NCBI GenBank assembly: GCA_024704175.1
Contig: CP085629.1
Location: 496,001 to 560,000, forward strand
Source of the DNA: Paenibacillus sp. P25
Lineage (GTDB): Bacteria; Bacillota; Bacilli; Paenibacillales; NBRC-103111
Direction of reading: 5' to 3'
Length of the DNA stretch: 64,000 nucleotides
Shown piece after piece: positions 1-8,879 of the stretch (position 1 is its first letter; every line of letters starts with the position of its first letter). A model generated the notes under the pieces. It saw only the letters and a list, made by a program, of their open reading frames with translations, was not told the DNA's origin and ran no database searches. The translations under genes and the position numbers were made by a program.

Positions 1-1
1 T

Positions 2-241
2 CAGCTGACGGTCAAGCGCGACGAAACCGTGAAGGACACGATCTACGAGCTGGCCCTCCCTTGGTCGGAACTGAAGCCGATCCTGCCGGATGACGGACTT
101 CTCAGCTTTTCGTTCCTGGTGAACGATAACGACGGACAGGGGCGGAAAGGTTGGATCGAATGGGGATCGGGCATTGGCGGAAGCAAGGACAGCAAGCTGT
201 TTAAACCGGTACGTCTTGTGAAGCAGACCTTAAGTCGTTAG
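2..241 (+). CDS. C-terminal fragment of a CBM9-like carbohydrate-binding protein (cut by window edge)
   Basis: An open frame enters from before the window and stops at 239-241. The last 79 residues include a beta-rich stretch with the motif WIEWGSGIGGSKD followed by LFKPVRL, which resembles the end of CBM9-like domains on extracellular Paenibacillus glycoside hydrolases and surface proteins. The catalytic or other upstream part lies outside the window, so the parent enzyme cannot be named. It is followed at 31 bp by a dehydrogenase in the same direction and may share its transcript. The family call is by resemblance only. Confidence 0.55.
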   Translation, partial: QLTVKRDETVKDTIYELALPWSELKPILPDDGLLSFSFLVNDNDGQGRKGWIEWGSGIGGSKDSKLFKPVRLVKQTLSR

Positions 242-271
242 CGGAAAAAAGAGCCGGGAGGAATTTGCGTT

Positions 272-1015
272 ATGACAGCCCAAAATGCAGGGAAAACCGC
301 TTTGGTCACAGGGGCCGCCGTCGGCATCGGGAAAGGGATCGCATTCACCCTGGCCTCGCGCGGATATGATCTGGCCATCAGCTACTACACCGAAGAGGGA
401 GAGGCCGAGGAAGTCTCCCGGACTATCAAGCGGGACTACGGCCGGGCCTGCTTCGCGATTCAAGGCGATCTGACGAAGGCGGATACGCCGGCCCGGCTGG
501 TGGAAGAGGCCGTGCGGGAGCTGGGCGCACTGCACGTTCTCGTGAACAATGCGGGACTTACGATTATGGGCCGTATCACCGATTTCAAGCCCGCCGATTT
601 GGACTATTTGCTCTTCCTGAACTTCAGGGCTCCCTTGCTGATGATGCAGGCCGCGTCCAGGCATATGATCGAACGGCAGATTCCGGGGAGCATCGTGAAC
701 ATTACCTCCACTCGCGGCGAGCGGGCCTACCCCGGAGACGCCGGCTACGGCGGGACCAAGGCCGCATTGGCCAGAGCATCGCAATCCGCTGCGCTGGACC
801 TTGCCCCTTACGGCATCCGCGTCAACTGCGTGGCCCCGGGGGCTACAATGTCGCGGGAAGGCGCCGAACGGAATGAGTTTTATCATGCACTGGGCCGGAA
901 AATCCCCTTGGGCCGCATGGGAAGCACCCGGGATATCGGCGAAACGGTGGCATGGCTTGTGTCCGAGCAGGCCGCTTATATCACGGGTACGACCATCCGG
1001 GTGGACGGGGGCTGA
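272..1015 (+). CDS. SDR-family NAD(P)-dependent oxidoreductase
   Basis: This is a complete 247-residue short-chain dehydrogenase/reductase of normal length. The Rossmann motif TGAAVGIG is at residues 13-20, NNAG is at 93-96, and the catalytic set is Ser147 (NITS), Tyr160 and Lys164 (YGGTK). The end ITGTTIRVDGG is the usual C-terminus of the glucose-dehydrogenase / 3-oxoacyl-reductase-like branch. The ATG follows GGGAGGA at 8 bp. The next gene, a ManD-type sugar-acid dehydratase, lies 89 bp downstream on the same strand, so oxidation of a sugar or sugar acid in the same pathway is a fair inference. The substrate is not readable from sequence. Confidence 0.9.
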   Translation: MTAQNAGKTALVTGAAVGIGKGIAFTLASRGYDLAISYYTEEGEAEEVSRTIKRDYGRACFAIQGDLTKADTPARLVEEAVRELGALHVLVNNAGLTIMGRITDFKPADLDYLLFLNFRAPLLMMQAASRHMIERQIPGSIVNITSTRGERAYPGDAGYGGTKAALARASQSAALDLAPYGIRVNCVAPGATMSREGAERNEFYHALGRKIPLGRMGSTRDIGETVAWLVSEQAAYITGTTIRVDGG

Positions 1016-1104
1016 TTCTCCCCGGTATGCCCGAAGACATCCGTCCGGAAGCCGGTTACGGCTGGGGAAGCCTCCCGGGAATGTGGAACAAAAGGAGTCA
1101 TGAT

Positions 1105-2306
1105 ATGGAAAAGCTGACGATACGCGATGTGAAAACGATCCTGACGGCGCCGGAAGGCATCAATCTCGTCGTCGTGAAGATCGAAACCTCGGAGCCCGGT
1201 CTCTACGGGCTGGGGTGCGCTACGTTCACCCAGCGTTATTTAACGGTAGCGAATGCGGTCGAGCAGTATTTGAAGCCGTTCCTGATCGGAAAAGACGCTC
1301 ACCGCATTGAAGATCTATGGCAAACGGCCATGGTAAGCTCCTATTGGCGCAATGGCCCGGTACTGAATAATGCACTCTCCGGTGTGGATATGGCATTATG
1401 GGACATCAAGGGGAAAGCGGCGGGCCTGCCCGTGTACCAGCTTCTTGGCGGCAAATGCCGCGAAGCGGCGGCCGTTTACCGGCATGCGGACGGAAGAGAC
1501 GTGCAGGAAGTGGAAGACAACGTACGCAAATATATGGAGCAGGGACTCCGGTTTATCCGCCGCCAAATGGGAGGATACGGGGGAGGGGGACGCTTGCCCG
1601 GCCGCCGGAAAACGCGCTCCCCGGCGCTTACTACGATCCGGATGCTTACGCCCGGAGCGTCCCCCGGCTGTTTGACCATCTTCGAAATAAAATCGGCTTT
1701 GAGCCGGAGTCGCTGCACGATGTTCACGAGCGGGTCGCGCCGATCGAAGCGGTGCGGCTGGCGAAGCAGCTGGAGCCTTACCGGTTATTTTTTCTGGAAG
1801 ATCCGCTCTCGCCGGAGCAGCTCGATTGGTTCGGGATGATCCGCGACCAAAGCTCGACGCCGCTGGCGATGGGCGAGCTGTTCACCCATCCCAGGGAATG
1901 GACGCCGCTGATCTCCGGGGCCCTGATCGACTTTATCCGAGTTCACATCAGTGCCATTGGAGGCTTGACGCCTGCAAGAAAATTGGCGGCGCTGTGCGAA
2001 GCCTTCGGCGTTCGGACCGCCTGGCACGGACCGGGGGACGTCTCCCCGGTCGGCCATGCCGCCAATCTGCACCTGGATGTAAGCACCCCCAATTTCGGCG
2101 TGCAGGAATGGTACGGGTTCTCGGATACGATCCGGGAGGTGTTTCCCGGCTGCCCGGAGCTCCGGGACGGCTATGCCTACCTGAACGATAAGCCCGGTCT
2201 GGGGATAGATCTCGACGAGAAGCTGGTCGCCAAATTCCCTTGCACGAACAAGCTTCCCGAGTGGACGCTGGCCCGGACGCCGGACGGTACGTGGGCCCGG
2301 CCGTAA
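1105..2306 (+). CDS. ManD/RspA-type sugar-acid dehydratase, enolase superfamily (one frame change)
   Basis: The reconstructed protein is about 400 residues, the usual length for D-mannonate dehydratase (ManD) relatives. The N-terminal capping domain runs from MEKLTIRDVKTI. The barrel shows the acidic metal-ligand strands in LHDVHERVAP, FFLEDPLSPEQ and LAMGELF, then HGPGDVSPVGHAA and the typical terminal TPDGTWARP. Activity would be dehydration of D-mannonate, D-gluconate or a related acid to a 2-keto-3-deoxy acid. The frame changes near 1570-1600, beside a GGGGGAGGGGG run; one added G restores it. The start ATG has AAAGGAG upstream. It is probably co-transcribed with the preceding SDR. The exact substrate is uncertain because many members have low activity. 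Confidence 0.85.
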
Positions 2307-2331
2307 GTCCGATTGGCCGGCAGGCGGAGTG

Positions 2332-2871
2332 TCACGGCTTCGAGAGCAGAGCCAATGCTTTCTGTTCCAGCGTCAGCGGGTCGATGGCACCCAGAGCCCC
2401 GTCCACGATCACGCCGTCCTTATTGAGAAAGAAGGTGGACGGGATAGGCTGAATGTTGTAAGCGGTCGCCGCTTCCCCGGTCTTGTCGAGCAGGACGGGA
2501 AAGCGGTAGCCGTATTTTTGTACGAAGCTTTGCACTTTGTCCGTCGTATCCAAAGTCGTGAGATTGATCGCAATGATGTGAAGATCGGAGCCGTGCTTTT
2601 GTTCAAGCTTCACGAAGCTGGGCGCTTCTTCTATGCACGGGCCGCACCATGAAGCCCAGAAATTGATGACGGCCGGCTTTCCGCGCAGCGATTCGAGCGT
2701 ATAAGTTTGGGATGTTAAGTCCTCTAGCGCAAAAGAGGGCGCCTTCTGACCGATTGCGGTTCCGACGCCGGGCTGAGGCGCCGGCTTAACCAGCCGCTGA
2801 TAAAAGACGAGGACCATGCAGCACGCCACCGCTGCAGCGATGATCCATTGGTTTAACGTTTTGCTTGCCAT
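2332..2871 (-). CDS. TlpA/ResA-like membrane-anchored thioredoxin-family protein
   Basis: The protein is 179 residues with one N-terminal membrane segment (about 8-25) and a thioredoxin/AhpC-TSA-like domain outside the membrane. The redox motif WCGPC has cysteines at 76 and 79, and the cis-proline loop is in IQPIPSTFFL. Such proteins reduce or isomerise disulfides on exported proteins or haem partners. It is the last gene of the leftward block permease-ATPase-YtkA-TlpA, 22 bp after the YtkA-like gene, with GGAGGAG before the ATG. The link to an ABC importer whose binding protein is rich in cysteine suggests it keeps thiols of that system reduced; this is inference. Confidence 0.88.
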   Translation of the reverse strand: MASKTLNQWIIAAAVACCMVLVFYQRLVKPAPQPGVGTAIGQKAPSFALEDLTSQTYTLESLRGKPAVINFWASWCGPCIEEAPSFVKLEQKHGSDLHIIAINLTTLDTTDKVQSFVQKYGYRFPVLLDKTGEAATAYNIQPIPSTFFLNKDGVIVDGALGAIDPLTLEQKALALLSKP

Positions 2872-2893
2872 GCTTTTCTCCTCCGTCCCCGGT

Positions 2894-3334
2894 TTACGAT
2901 CCGTCCCGTACCTCGAATTTCGCCGAAATCATCTGATGCGCTTCCGACGTTGTGGCATGAACCAGCACCTGGTAAACGCCGGCTTCGACGAAAGAGCCTT
3001 CGACCACATAGCCGGTATGAGGATCGTATTTGGTCCGTCGCTGAAGGTGGGCGCCGTTCGGGTCGTCGGCTTTCCAAATTTCCAGGACGACGTCGGCATC
3101 CGGAACCGCATCGTTCCCTTTACGGACCGATGCGCACAATTGAACCGGTACTCCGGTCTTAACCGCCGCGGGGCTGGTTGCGAACGTGACTTTGATCTCC
3201 GCACCAGGGGTGGAAGCCGCCATGCTGTGATGGGCGGTTGAAGCGTCCTCCTTGCTTAACCCGCGGCCTGCGGGAAGAAGCAGTGCAGCCGGCAGTAAGA
3301 TTTGCAGCCATATCCGTGAATTCATCGTAGGCAT
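2894..3334 (-). CDS. YtkA-like domain protein, exported
   Basis: This 146-residue protein has a signal-type N-terminus (MNSRIWLQILLPAALLLPAG) followed by an immunoglobulin-like domain of the YtkA/FixH type. Visible marks are APDADVVLEIWK-like beta strands, the repeated pattern VEGSFVEAGVYQVLVHA, and a His-rich start THHSMA-like segment after the signal. YtkA-like proteins are extracytoplasmic and are often found near copper, cytochrome oxidase or thioredoxin genes, but their activity is unknown. It starts 15 bp after the ATPase gene and precedes the TlpA-like thioredoxin. The chosen ATG at 3334 has GAGGT upstream; a second in-frame ATG at 3325 is possible. Confidence 0.75.
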   Translation of the reverse strand: MPTMNSRIWLQILLPAALLLPAGRGLSKEDASTAHHSMAASTPGAEIKVTFATSPAAVKTGVPVQLCASVRKGNDAVPDADVVLEIWKADDPNGAHLQRRTKYDPHTGYVVEGSFVEAGVYQVLVHATTSEAHQMISAKFEVRDGS

Positions 3335-3348
3335 CAAGCAACCTCATT

Positions 3349-4141
3349 TCATCGCCGGCTTAAGCCGGCTTCTTCGGGAACGAGATGCAGCATTTCAAGA
3401 ATCCGGGCGCGGTACTCGAAAAATTCCCTGCTGTTTCGCGCACGCGGCTTCGGCGACCGGATATCCAGGATCTCTTTAATTTGCGCAGGTCTCGGTGTCA
3501 TGACGATGATGCGGTCGCTTAAATAGACGGCTTCGTCAATATCGTGGGTGACGAGCACCATCGTCGTTCCGCGCTCCCGCCATAGGCGCAGAAGCTCATC
3601 CTGCAAATTCATGCGGGTGAAGGCATCCAGGGCGCCCAGCGGTTCGTCCAGCAAGCAGCACCTTGGGATAATTAACCAGGGCGCGGGCCAGAGCAGCCCG
3701 CTGGGCCATCCCGCCGGAAAGCATGTGGGGATACACCTTTTCAAACCCTTTGAGCCCCACAAGCTCAATGAATTTATCCACCTCGCCCGCAAGCTGCCCC
3801 AAGAGTCCTCGCGCTTCGAGGCCGCTGGCCACGTTATGCCACACGTTCTTCCAGGGAAACAGCGTCGGTTCCTGAAATACGAGTCCCCGAGTGTAATGAG
3901 CACCCTCAATAAGCTGACCGTCCAGCGTGAGCTGTCCTGACGAAGGCCGGTCGAGGCCTGCAATCAGCCGCAGCAGGGTGGACTTGCCGCGACCGCTCGG
4001 GCCGATCAGCGAAACGAATTCACCCGCCTTAATCTCAAGGTGTACGTCATTCAATGCAAGCAATTCGGTACCGTCGGTATGGGTAAAGATCCGGGAGACG
4101 CCGCTGACGGAGATCGCTCCCGCTTCGGCCTGCGCTACCAT
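3349..4141 (-). CDS. ABC importer ATPase, SsuB/TauB/NrtD type (one frame change)
   Basis: The reconstructed ATPase is about 263 residues and belongs to the nitrate/sulfonate/taurine family. Motifs in order: Walker [11 protein letters not shown]-loop VFQEPTLFPW, signature LSGGMAQR, Walker B VLLLDEPLGALD and switch [10 protein letters not shown]. The frame changes near 3655 between KVLL and LDEP, where one extra base lies in ctgcttgctgg. Its ATG overlaps the stop of the permease gene (ATGGTAG), which indicates translational coupling. It energises the permease at 4135-5144. The binding protein is encoded divergently at 5499. The substrate is unassigned; sulfur compounds are favoured because of the linked cysteine genes. 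Confidence 0.85.
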
Positions 4142-5144
4142 TTGATCAGCCCTTTCTGCCAAATGAGAATTTTGTCCTTTGCATAGAACAGCAGCGTGAT
4201 GATGCCTGAGAACAGCAGACGCCATAATGAACAGCGCCGCATAGACTTTGTAGTATTCGCCCCAGCCTTGGGCCCACGTGATGTAGAAGCCGAGTCCGGC
4301 CTTCACGCCCAGCATCTCCGCTACGATCAAGGTGACGAAAGACGTGCCGGTGCCCATGAACAGGCCGATAAAAATTTGCGGGAAGGCGGCGGGAATCGCC
4401 ACTTTGCGGATCAGGTATTGTTCGTTCGCTCCGAGTGTTTTGGCCACTTCGAAGTACGATTTGCTGACGTTCGATATTCCCGTCCATGTCATCACGGTTA
4501 CCGGAAACCAGGTGGCGAGCACCAGAAGGAACACGCTGGCAGAGAAGCTTGTCGGAAACACGACCAGGACAATCGGAATCCAGGCGGTGGACGGGATCGG
4601 TCCGAGAATGCGGATGAACGGGTTGACCCAGTAGCGGAACTGCTGATACCAGCCCATCAGGATTCCTGTCGTTAGTCCCAGGATCGTACCGATCGCATAG
4701 CCGAGCACAAGCAGTCTGAGCGAATAGAGGGTGCTGACGGCGAGGCTGCCCGATTCGTGGATGAGCGCATCCAGAACCTTGATCTGTGAGGGAAAATAAG
4801 GCGCGGCAGCAGCGCCCATTTCTGCGTGAGCAGCTCCCAAATCGCTAGCGCCCAAAGCTGAGAGCGTGCAGCGGGGCATGCTCCGTCAGCTTCGTTCGTG
4901 CCCGGGCACTCCGTTGAGAGAGGATCAGCCACAGCGCGTAGAGGAAGGAGAAGGAGCCGAGCAGCACGGAATAGGCGGTGTTCGAGCTCACGGCCTGCCG
5001 GTTCGGGACGAGGATATGAAGCAGCAAAGACAAGAGAAGGACGAGCAGCGGAAGGGCGTGACGGAGCGATACGCCTGGGAGCCGGTCCGCTGCAAGGATG
5101 CCGGCAGGGCTGCCTGCAAAGGGCAGGGGACTGGTGGTTTTCAT
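4135..5144 (-). CDS. ABC importer permease, SsuC/TauC type (three frame changes)
   Basis: This is the membrane component of the importer. The start MKTTSPLPF follows AGGAGGTAATCGATCC. An extra pair of hydrophobic segments occupies the first 100 residues, then the binding-protein-dependent permease domain follows, with the coupling loop EVAKTLGANEQYLIRKVAIPAAFPQ (the EAA motif region) and the end ILIWQKGLIKW. Frame changes are needed near 4855, 4805 and 4222, each one base, giving about 335 residues. The stop overlaps the ATPase start. The transcript starts from a strong promoter at 5262-5290 and must pass a terminator-like leader (5176-5214). Confidence 0.8.
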
Positions 5145-5164
5145 GGATCGATTACCTCCTTGGA

Positions 5165-5214
5165 TAAAATTAAAAAAACACAACCGCAGCGATCGGTTGT
5201 GTTTCCGGTGAACC
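5165..5214 (-). terminator. Leader element copy 1: conserved motif plus terminator hairpin before the permease gene
   Basis: On the minus strand the motif GGTTCACCGGAAAC (5201-5214) runs into an 11-bp perfect stem, AAACACAACCG / CGGTTGTGTTT (5194-5204 with 5176-5186), with a 7-nt loop and then a T-tract. It lies between promoter and start codon, only about 20 bp before the ribosome-binding site, so it is placed to act as an attenuator. The same motif and layout occur in the divergent leader at 5402. Confidence 0.8.
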
Positions 5215-5261
5215 AGTGAACACATTAAAAAAAATGAAATTATTCCCAGTGGGTTAATAAG

Positions 5262-5290
5262 AATTTAGCACCCTGCTCAGGCGGTGTCAA
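5262..5290 (-). promoter_or_regulatory. Sigma-A type promoter for the leftward transporter block
   Basis: Minus strand TTGACA (5285-5290), 17-bp spacer, TAAATT (5262-5267). It points to the permease gene and would give a leader of about 110 nt containing the terminator hairpin at 5176-5204. Confidence 0.7.
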
Positions 5291-5314
5291 TTCCATTTTT
5301 GAAAATTTTAATGG

Positions 5315-5343
5315 TTGACAGGGGGTCAAGATAGGCTTAGAAT
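5315..5343 (+). promoter_or_regulatory. Sigma-A type promoter for the rightward binding-protein/cysK block
   Basis: TTGACA (5315-5320), 17-bp spacer, TAGAAT (5338-5343). It is back to back with the divergent promoter at 5262-5290, with 24 bp between the two -35 boxes, so one regulator could control both. The leader is about 150 nt and holds the terminator at 5412-5456. Confidence 0.75.
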
Positions 5344-5401
5344 GGGTCCCAGATATTGGTTATCAAATCAAGTCAATAAAATTACTCGGAATTGGTTGGC
5401 C

Positions 5402-5456
5402 GGTTCACTGGAAACTAAATTCTTCCCTCGTTACGAGAGACGGAATTTAGTTTTTT
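5402..5456 (+). terminator. Leader element copy 2: conserved motif plus terminator hairpin before the binding-protein gene
   Basis: GGTTCACTGGAAAC (5402-5415) leads into AAACTAAATTC (5412-5422), which pairs perfectly with GAATTTAGTTT (5443-5453), followed by TTTTTT. The motif differs from the divergent copy at 5201-5214 by one base although the hairpins differ in sequence. It sits between promoter and gene, which suggests transcription attenuation. Confidence 0.8.
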
Positions 5457-5498
5457 GTCGTTCCGCCGAATCACATCGGAAGGGTAGGGAGGTAACGC

Positions 5499-6546
5499 AT
5501 GTATTCTTTGAAGAAGAGCAGGAAAACTGTTTTTGGTGCGGCGTCCGTCGCCATGCTGATTCAGTCGCTGGCGGCCTGCAGTGCAGATTCCACTCCGCCT
5601 GCGTCGTCCCCGTCGTCGGCCCCGGCGGCCAATGCAAAATTCAAGACGGGCAACAAAATCACGGTGGCTTACTCTAGCAGCACCTGTGAAGCGCCCACCT
5701 TCGCCGCCTGGAAGAAGGGTTTCTTCGAGGCCGAGGGCCTGGAGCCGGTGATGGAGAAGATGGACTTCAATACGCTGAAGAACGGGATTGCGACAGGAAA
5801 AGTCGATGCTACGCAGGGGAATTTCTCCTGGTTCAAGCCGGCGGAGCAGGGGCTGGATGTGAAGCTGACCGGCGGGCTGCATGCCGGATGCATCCAAGCC
5901 GTGGCACCTGCGGGATCGGGAATAACGTCCGTCAAGGACCTCAAGGGCAAGACCATCGGTGTCGACGCGATCGGCGGCGGTCCGATGATTACATTATCCA
6001 TCGAGCTGAATAAGCTGGGCATCGATCCGAAGAAGGATGTCCAGTGGCGCGTCTACCCTTCCGACCAGCTGGTGACGGCCGCGGAGAAGAAAGAGATCGA
6101 CGCCTTCATCGTATGGGACCCTGCCGCGCAGAAATCGATCGATGAGAATCATTATGTCCGCATTCTCAGCAACGCGCATGACGAGCCTTACAAGTCCGGC
6201 TATTGCTGCTATTCGTTCGTCAGCGGGGAGCTTGCGAAGAAGGATCCGGAGAAAGCCGCGGCCTATACCCGCGCCATCCTGAAAGCGGCCGAATGGGTAG
6301 GGACCCATCCGACGGAAGCAGCGCAGCTGGAGGTGGATAACAAATTCGTCGGTGCGGATCTAACGACCAACGAGAAGCCTGCTGAAGGATTATTACTGGA
6401 GACCGAGCGTGAACGCCGCCGTAGACAATGCGAAGTTTTTTATCAGCGCGCAAAAGCAGCAGGGCGTACTGGACGCTTCGACCGATGAGAAAGCGTTGGC
6501 GGACCGTCTGATTTTCAAGGCGATTCCCGAATTTAACGGCAGATAA
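5499..6546 (+). CDS. ABC importer substrate-binding lipoprotein, NMT1/SsuA-like, cysteine-rich (one frame change)
   Basis: About 349 residues with a lipoprotein signal ending LAAC, a low-complexity Ser/Pro/Ala linker and a type-II periplasmic-binding fold: VAYSSSTCEAPTFAAWKKGFF, then DLKGKTIGVDA and DPAAQKSID. Besides the lipobox it has cysteines in STCEAP, HAGCIQ and SGYCCYSF, unusual for sulfonate binders and typical of an uncharacterised Firmicute subfamily. Frame changes near 6378, where one extra C in cct gives NEKLLKDYYWRPS; the stop is then at 6544-6546. It works with the divergent permease and ATPase. The ligand is unknown; cysteine clusters point to a thiol, metal or sulfur ligand. 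Confidence 0.85.
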
Positions 6547-6565
6547 CAGGGGGAGGGGCTTCGGC

Positions 6566-6772
6566 ATGAAGAGCATCCGTAAACTATGGATCGCTGCATT
6601 ATTTATTGGACTGCTGGGAGCGGGGGCGGCATTTCAATTTTATTCCCACCGTGCATCAGCCGAGGAGTCGAGTGCAGGGGGCAAGACGCCGGCAGCAGCG
6701 GACGAGTCGCTTCCATCCTGCCATCTGACGGACGACGGGAGTCCGATTGTTGTTCCAGAACAAAAGAAATGA
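6566..6772 (+). CDS. Small membrane-anchored or exported protein, unknown function
   Basis: A 68-residue protein with one N-terminal membrane or signal segment (about 7-24) and a short hydrophilic tail ending with the only cysteine in LPSCHLTDDGSPIVV. GGGGGAGGGG precedes the ATG. It lies 19 bp after the cysteine-rich binding protein and 9 bp before cysteine synthase, so it is certainly part of the operon. I do not recognise a family. The lone exported cysteine next to a TlpA-type thioredoxin could be a redox partner or a metal ligand; this is conjecture. Confidence 0.7.
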   Translation: MKSIRKLWIAALFIGLLGAGAAFQFYSHRASAEESSAGGKTPAAADESLPSCHLTDDGSPIVVPEQKK

Positions 6773-6781
6773 GGGATGCGC

Positions 6782-7761
6782 ATGGCAAATCGCGACAAAC
6801 TGTGCGGCAGTATTCTCGATCTGATCGGCGGCACGCCGGTCGTTCGGATCAACAAGCTGGTCGGAGCGGAGGATGCCGAGCTGTATGTCAAGCTGGAGTT
6901 TTTTAACCCGGCCGGCAGCGTGAAGGACCGCACGGCGCTGGGAATCATCCGGCAGGCGGAACAGGATGGAAGGCTTAAGCCCGGGGGCACGATTATCGAG
7001 CTTACGAGCGGGAACACCGGCATCGGGCTGGCCGCCATCGGCGCCGTGCTCGGCTATAAGACGATTATTTACATCGGGGAGAAATACAACCGGGAGCGAT
7101 TCGACCTCCTCCGGGCCTTCGGCGCCGAAATTATATCCTTCCCGGCGGATGAGGACATTGATGCGGTAAAGGAGCGGGTGGAGCGGCATGCGGAGAGCCT
7201 TCCCGGCAGCTTTGTCGCCCACCAGGCCGAGAATCCGGCCAATCCGGCGATTCATCGGGCAACGACGGCCGAGGAAATTTTATACCAGACGGACGGGGTA
7301 CTGGATAGCTTCGTGGCGGCTTCGGGAACCGGGGAACGATCACGGGGGTGGGCGAGAGACTGAAGGCAAGCCTGCCCGATGTAAAAATTCATTTGGTCGA
7401 ATCCGCCCATTCGAAGGTAATCGAAGGAGAAGAGCCGGGAGAGCATAAAATATACGGAATCAGCCCGCCGCATCGCCCGGAAGTGCTGAACACGGACATT
7501 GTGGATGAAATCATTCATATTACGGACGAAGATGCCTGGAGGACGGCGCGGGAGCTTGCTCGCCAAGAGGGAATTCTTGCCGGTCCGTCCGCCGGCGCGG
7601 CCGTCTGGGGGGCCCTGCAGGTCGCGAGGCGGCTCGGCAGGGGCAAGAGGGTGCTGGCGATTGCACCGGATACAGGAGAGAGGTATTTAAGCCTTGGCTT
7701 ATTCGGGCAGACTGAAGAGAACGGATCACCTATAACGTCGCAGGAGGAAGTTCACAGATGA
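6782..7761 (+). CDS. cysK: Cysteine synthase, O-acetylserine sulfhydrylase (one frame change)
   Basis: A PLP enzyme of about 325 residues making cysteine from O-acetylserine and sulfide. The PLP lysine is Lys48 in NPAGSVKDR, the substrate loop is TSGNTG (75-80), and the phosphate loop is ASGTGG before TITGVGERL. That loop is where the frame breaks: near 7333 a GGGG run is one G short. The C-terminal half continues to GRGKRVLAIAPDTGERYLSLGLF. GAGGG lies before the ATG; an earlier in-frame ATG at 6776 exists. The stop overlaps the next start (ATGA). Its place in a transporter operon suggests it assimilates sulfide released from the imported compound. Confidence 0.9.
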
Positions 7762-8769
7762 CCATCGGATTATCTTCGCAGCCCCGTGTGCCGTTGGGGG
7801 ATTGGCCGACACCGTTATACGAAGCCAAGCGGCTGTCCGAACAGCTCGGAACCCGGCTGTGGTTCAAGCGCGATGACTTAACCGGCCTGGGGGCGGGAGG
7901 GAATAAAGCGCGGAAGCTTGAATTTCACTTGGGGAAAGCCTTTGAGGCTAAAGCGACCCATCTTGTAACCACTGGAGCCGCGCAGTCCAATCATGCCCAT
8001 TTGACGGCGCTGGCTGCGAAACGCTATGGACTGCAGGCTCATCTCGTGCTGATCGGCGCCGGGATTTGCCCCGTACGAGCGGCAACCTGCTGCTGGATGA
8101 CGTGCTGCAAGCCGATTTGACATTCGTTGACCCGCCTCCTTCTTCGGGGGACGGAGGATATTTGCAGGAGCATATGAATGAGGCAGGACGGCAAATCCGG
8201 GAGGCCGGCGGTATCCCCTATATCATTCCGGAAGGAGGGACCGATGTCTGGGGGACCCTGGGTTATGTGGCCGCGATGCAGGAGCTGGGCGAGCAATTGG
8301 AGCGTCAGGCTCCTGGGCTGAAGCGCGTTCTGGTTGCCTCTGCAGCAGGCACGTGCGGCACCTTTGCGGGGTTGGTCACAGGGGCGCTCACGACGGAGCT
8401 CCCGTTCCAAACAGACGTTGTCGGCATCAGCATCAGCGGCAATACCGGGATCAAGCGGGAACGAACCGCTCGGCTCGTGCGGGAGACGCTTCAACTGCTC
8501 GGATCAACGGCCGCCATCCTCCCGGAACAATTATGGATCGAAGACCGGTTCATCGGGCCTGGCTATGCGGTTCCTACCGAGGCGGGGAAGAGGCGATCCG
8601 GACCGTTGCCCAATTGGAAGGGATTTTTCTGGATCCGGTCTATACGGGAAAAGCGATGGCCGCCATCCTGCACCTTGGCCGCTCAGGCGAGCTCAGCAAA
8701 TACGACGCGGTTATTTTCTTTCATACCGGCGGACTGCCCCTCTTGTTCCATTACGGCCCCGGCCGCTAG
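7758..8769 (+). CDS. D-cysteine desulfhydrase / ACC deaminase-family PLP enzyme (two frame changes)
   Basis: About 336 residues of the tryptophan-synthase-beta fold. The motif WFKRDDLTGLGAGGNKARKLE places the PLP lysine at residue 50, followed by TTGAAQSNHAHLTA, typical of D-cysteine desulfhydrases and ACC deaminases. The C-terminal part has IIPEGGTDVWGTLGY and ends HTGGLPLLFHYGPGR, as in DcyD. Frame changes near 8060 and 8575. D-cysteine desulfhydrase yields pyruvate, ammonia and sulfide, which cysK directly upstream can use; the 4-bp overlap with cysK supports coupling. ACC deaminase cannot be excluded from sequence alone. Confidence 0.82.
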
Positions 8770-8822
8770 ACGGGAAAAGGCAGCAGAGGCTTTGAGTATT
8801 CTTCCCATGCCTCTACCCTCAT

Positions 8823-8879
8823 AAGCACATTAAAGAAGCCAACTCCAACACATTGGAGCTGGCTTCTTTAATGTGCTTT
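8823..8879. terminator. Long bidirectional terminator between convergent genes
   Basis: AAGCACATTAAAGAAGCCA (8823-8841) pairs perfectly with the facing arm ending 8879, with an inner stem ACTCCAA/TTGGAGC-type around a CACA loop. A- and T-rich arms serve both strands. It separates the cysK operon from the convergent LysR gene. Confidence 0.85.

Noticed and set aside
5222..5400. Known riboswitch in the divergent 5-kb leaders
   Set aside because: The leaders lack the conserved cores of SAM, T-box, TPP or cobalamin switches; only the unnamed motif plus terminator is present.
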